Below are positions 61,654 through 64,000 of a DNA stretch of 64,000 nt, one piece after another. Position 1 is the stretch's first letter. Each line of letters begins with the position of its first letter. The stretch lies in contig JAJFGG010000013.1 in NCBI GenBank assembly GCA_021776235.1, forward strand, positions 1 through 64,000, read 5' to 3'. Origin of the DNA: Alphaproteobacteria bacterium (lineage in GTDB: Bacteria; Pseudomonadota; Alphaproteobacteria; GCA-2731375). Position numbers and translations under genes: made by a program. A model generated the notes under the pieces. The model made no database searches. It had not been told where the DNA came from and saw only the letters and a program-made list of their open reading frames with translations.

Positions 61654-62811
61654 TCAGTTCGCCATAGCGGGCAGAGGTGCGTAGCGTGGAAGTTTCGGCG
61701 TCGACATCTTGATTTCCGGGCCGCTCAGGGCTTCCAGGAAGGCCACCAGGTCTTCCTTCTCCGTGTCGGTCAGGCCAAGCGGTTTCAGCAATTTTGTCTT
61801 GCTTGCAGCCATGGTGCCGTCGGTGAATTCATTGCTGCTGCCGCCATCGTTATAAAAGTCGACCACTTCGTCGAAGTCGAAGAACGTGCCGTTGTGCATG
61901 AACGGCGCCGTGTAGGCGGTGTAGCGCAGGGGCGGTGTGCGGAACTTGCCCATGTCGGACTTCTGCTTGGTTCTGTAGTAGAGCCCGGCATCGTCCTTGA
62001 TTTTGCGGTACATCTCCTCGGTCACGCCCTTGGCATATTGTTCGTAGCGGAAGGTGATCTGGGCCAGACCGCTGGTTAACCAGTCCTCGGCCCTGGGCAG
62101 GCCAAGGTTGTAGTATTTCTGATCCGTCAGCAGCGGGCCGTTGTGGCATGCGATGCAATTGGCCTTGCCCTGGAAGAGTTCGAGGCCGCGCACCTGTTGC
62201 TCGCTGAGTGCCTTCTTATCGCCGCGCATATATTTGTCGAACGGCGTATCATTGTGGATCAATGTCCGCTCGAATGCGGCCATGGCCTTCCAGACGTTGT
62301 TGACCTTTGGCCAGTCATCGCCAAACACCTGATTGAAGCGCTTGACGTATTCGGGAATGAATGCGAGGCGTGCCTCGACCATGTCCCGCTCGCCATTACC
62401 CGAGACCGCGCCAAGCGCCGCACTGGGTGCCTGGTTCTCCAACGACTTGGCCGAACCGGTCCAGAACAATTTGCCGAGATAGGCGGAATTTATCACCGTC
62501 TGACTGTTGCGCCAGTGAATGACACCCGGATAACCGCGCGATATGGGATCGTTGAAGCCCCAGCCCTGCTTGGGAATATGACAATCGGCGCAGGAAACGG
62601 ATGCGTCACCGCCAATCCGTGAATCGAAGAACAGTAACTTGCCCAGTTCGATTTTCTCGGGGGTCTGCGGATTGTCCGCCGGTATCGGCGGCGCCCCGAG
62701 GGCAGCCAGCGAAGGTTTCATTTCGGCCGAGGCCGGAGATATCAATCCAGCAACCGCAAGGCCGAAGGAGGTCGCGATAATCACGCGGGATAATGATTTA
62801 GCCATTTTCAT
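61654..62811 (-). CDS. idrP1: Di-haem cytochrome c peroxidase-like protein, probable IdrP1
   Basis: A 385-residue periplasmic protein (signal peptide ending SPASAEM). Two haem sites: VSCADCHIPKQGWGF near residue 80 and NCIACHNGPLLTDQK near residue 220, as in bacterial cytochrome c peroxidase/MauG. TPPLRYTAYTAPFMHNGTFF is the usual C-terminal block. In iodate reducers two such peroxidases accompany IdrAB and are proposed to remove hydrogen peroxide or reduced-halogen by-products. Coupled to idrB with 14 bp spacing. Confidence 0.82.
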   Translation of the reverse strand: MKMAKSLSRVIIATSFGLAVAGLISPASAEMKPSLAALGAPPIPADNPQTPEKIELGKLLFFDSRIGGDASVSCADCHIPKQGWGFNDPISRGYPGVIHWRNSQTVINSAYLGKLFWTGSAKSLENQAPSAALGAVSGNGERDMVEARLAFIPEYVKRFNQVFGDDWPKVNNVWKAMAAFERTLIHNDTPFDKYMRGDKKALSEQQVRGLELFQGKANCIACHNGPLLTDQKYYNLGLPRAEDWLTSGLAQITFRYEQYAKGVTEEMYRKIKDDAGLYYRTKQKSDMGKFRTPPLRYTAYTAPFMHNGTFFDFDEVVDFYNDGGSSNEFTDGTMAASKTKLLKPLGLTDTEKEDLVAFLEALSGPEIKMSTPKLPRYAPLPAMAN

Positions 62812-62821
62812 AGCACTGCTC

Positions 62822-63931
62822 CTAATTCGTCTTCTTCAGCCAATCTTCGATCACCGCATAATTGACGTTGATCTTGTCCTTCCAGACGTGTTCCGGGCCG
62901 GTCAGGGGGTCGCCCGACAGGGCTTCCAGAAACGCCACCAGATTGGCCCTTTCTGCCTTGCTCAGATCGAGTGGCTTGATACGCGGATCCTTGTTGGCAT
63001 CGTTGCCGCCACCCCGATTGTAGAAAGCGACCACATCGGCCAAGGTCTTGCTGGTACCGTTGTGCATGTACGGTGCCGTCTGGCGCAGCTCCCGCAGGGT
63101 CGGCGTCATGAACTTGCCCATATCCGAGCCATCCACCTTGTGGGTGCGGATGTGAGCGCCGACATCCCGGCGGATATTCATGTAGTTCTCGATGCCCATG
63201 AAATTGGCAAACGTCACAAAGGTTATATGCCGCATGGGGTTTGACCAGATTTCCGGATTCTCGGGCACCCCGATGTTATGCGGCATGTCGTCCGTGAACC
63301 TGGGCCCGGAATGGCATTGGGCGCAGCCGGCCTTGCCCTTGAACAGATCGAACCCGCGTTGCGCGGCGGCCGACATTTTTCCTGTATCAAAGGGCGCGCC
63401 ACGAGAGGTCAGGGTCTTCAGGTATTCGGGGATTGCCTTGCGGATAGAGCCGTTGGAAGGCTCGCCGTAACCGGCATCCTTGAACATTTTCACGTAGATT
63501 GGATCCTGCTTGACGCGCTCTTGCATCAACCGCATGTCCATGTTCATTGAGTAGGTCTCGGTGATGGATTCGCGGGTCACATCGTTCAGGTTCGTGCCGA
63601 TCCGCCCGTCGTGAAACCACGCTGCCTTGCGCGCGGTATTGATCAGGGTTGGCGTATTGCGAAAGCCATCCGAGCCGGGATAGGCTTTGGCGAGCGCCAA
63701 GCCGTCGCTAAACCCCTTTTGTGGAATATGACAGGTCGAACAGCTGATCGCGGCGTCACCGGACAGCCGGGGATCGAAAAACAGCCGCTTGCCCAATGCC
63801 GCCTTCTCGGCATTGATCTTCATTGGTTCCACCGGGCCAAAATCGGCCGCCAAAACCGGTGTCGCAACGACCGCGGCACTGACTGCCAAGGCGACGCCCC
63901 AGGCAATTCTTGACGATTTATTTCTATTCAT
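62822..63931 (-). CDS. idrP2: Di-haem cytochrome c peroxidase-like protein, probable IdrP2
   Basis: About 369 residues. Signal peptide MNRNKSSRIAWGVALAVSAA ends near PVLAADF. Haem sites ISCSTCHIPQKGFSD (about residue 65) and GCAQCHSGPRFTDD (about residue 210); TPTLRELRQTAPYMHNGTSK near the end. A close relative of, but clearly distinct from, the next gene. The ATG at 63931 is chosen over an upstream frame to 63961. It is the first gene of the leftward cluster in this window; the promoter lies at or beyond the right edge. Confidence 0.82.
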   Translation of the reverse strand: MNRNKSSRIAWGVALAVSAAVVATPVLAADFGPVEPMKINAEKAALGKRLFFDPRLSGDAAISCSTCHIPQKGFSDGLALAKAYPGSDGFRNTPTLINTARKAAWFHDGRIGTNLNDVTRESITETYSMNMDMRLMQERVKQDPIYVKMFKDAGYGEPSNGSIRKAIPEYLKTLTSRGAPFDTGKMSAAAQRGFDLFKGKAGCAQCHSGPRFTDDMPHNIGVPENPEIWSNPMRHITFVTFANFMGIENYMNIRRDVGAHIRTHKVDGSDMGKFMTPTLRELRQTAPYMHNGTSKTLADVVAFYNRGGGNDANKDPRIKPLDLSKAERANLVAFLEALSGDPLTGPEHVWKDKINVNYAVIEDWLKKTN

Positions 63932-64000
63932 CGCTAAACCTCTCAAAAGGTACGGCTGCACTGAAAATATGCTCTCCGGAACTCTTCCAGCTTTTGGTCA

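Overview
The window looks like an alphaproteobacterial chromosome, possibly Rhodospirillales-like. The bulk is GC-rich, and the cobalamin genes (cobW-cobN-cobO-cobQ, cobH-cobL-cobI-cobJ-cobM, cobK, cobA-cobB) are of the kind found in that class. I could not test the placement. There is no rRNA, tRNA, CRISPR array or complete insertion sequence. Four regions can be told apart.

(1) 1-6300, mixed metabolism: a 136-bp MITE-like element at the window edge, a phytanoyl-CoA-dioxygenase-family gene divergent from a luciferase-like flavin monooxygenase, a sodium:solute symporter closed by a clear terminator, a small membrane protein coupled to a TPR protein, and two unknown membrane proteins.

(2) 6400-27671 and 35325-37261, a nearly complete cobalamin locus behind a cobalamin riboswitch. 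It combines anaerobic-type enzymes (CbiX, CbiG fused to CobJ, CbiD) with the late-insertion chelatase CobN, and two cobalt importers (NicO/UreH type and CbtAB). A 263-bp palindromic repeat supplies the last codons of cobU.

(3) 27672-35324, an island splitting the cobalamin locus between cobB and cobT. Its edges carry a 34-bp direct repeat and transposase remnants (IS110-like, IS3-like). Its cargo is a TPR-CHAT (caspase-like) protease, an LCAT-type lipase and a small membrane protein in one apparent operon, then an AT-rich multi-pass membrane protein. The protease-lipase-membrane set resembles a conflict/defence module and is a candidate undescribed system.

(4) 37544-63931, about 26 kb read almost entirely leftward: a periplasmic respiratory cluster. 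It begins with two di-haem peroxidases, a Tat-exported Rieske protein and an arsenite-oxidase-family molybdoenzyme, the gene set of iodate reductase (IdrP2, IdrP1, IdrB, IdrA). Two of the four arsenite-site residues of AioA are changed, arguing against arsenite oxidation. Next come a HEAT-repeat protein, a cupredoxin-like protein, and two copies of one module: large CydA-like membrane subunit, di-haem cytochrome c, membrane-anchored mono-haem cytochrome c, and cytochrome c fused to an ethylbenzene-dehydrogenase-type haem domain. In one copy the di-haem gene is broken by an in-frame TAG. Two CydX-sized membrane peptides precede the other. The cluster ends with a universal-stress/PCP_red protein, a radical-SAM protein and a HemY-like protoporphyrinogen oxidase, probably for haem supply. 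I count 17 CXXCH motifs. A plausible reading is electron flow from quinol through the CydA-like subunits and c-haems to the molybdoenzyme, with the peroxidases removing reactive by-products; direction and substrate are not proven by sequence.
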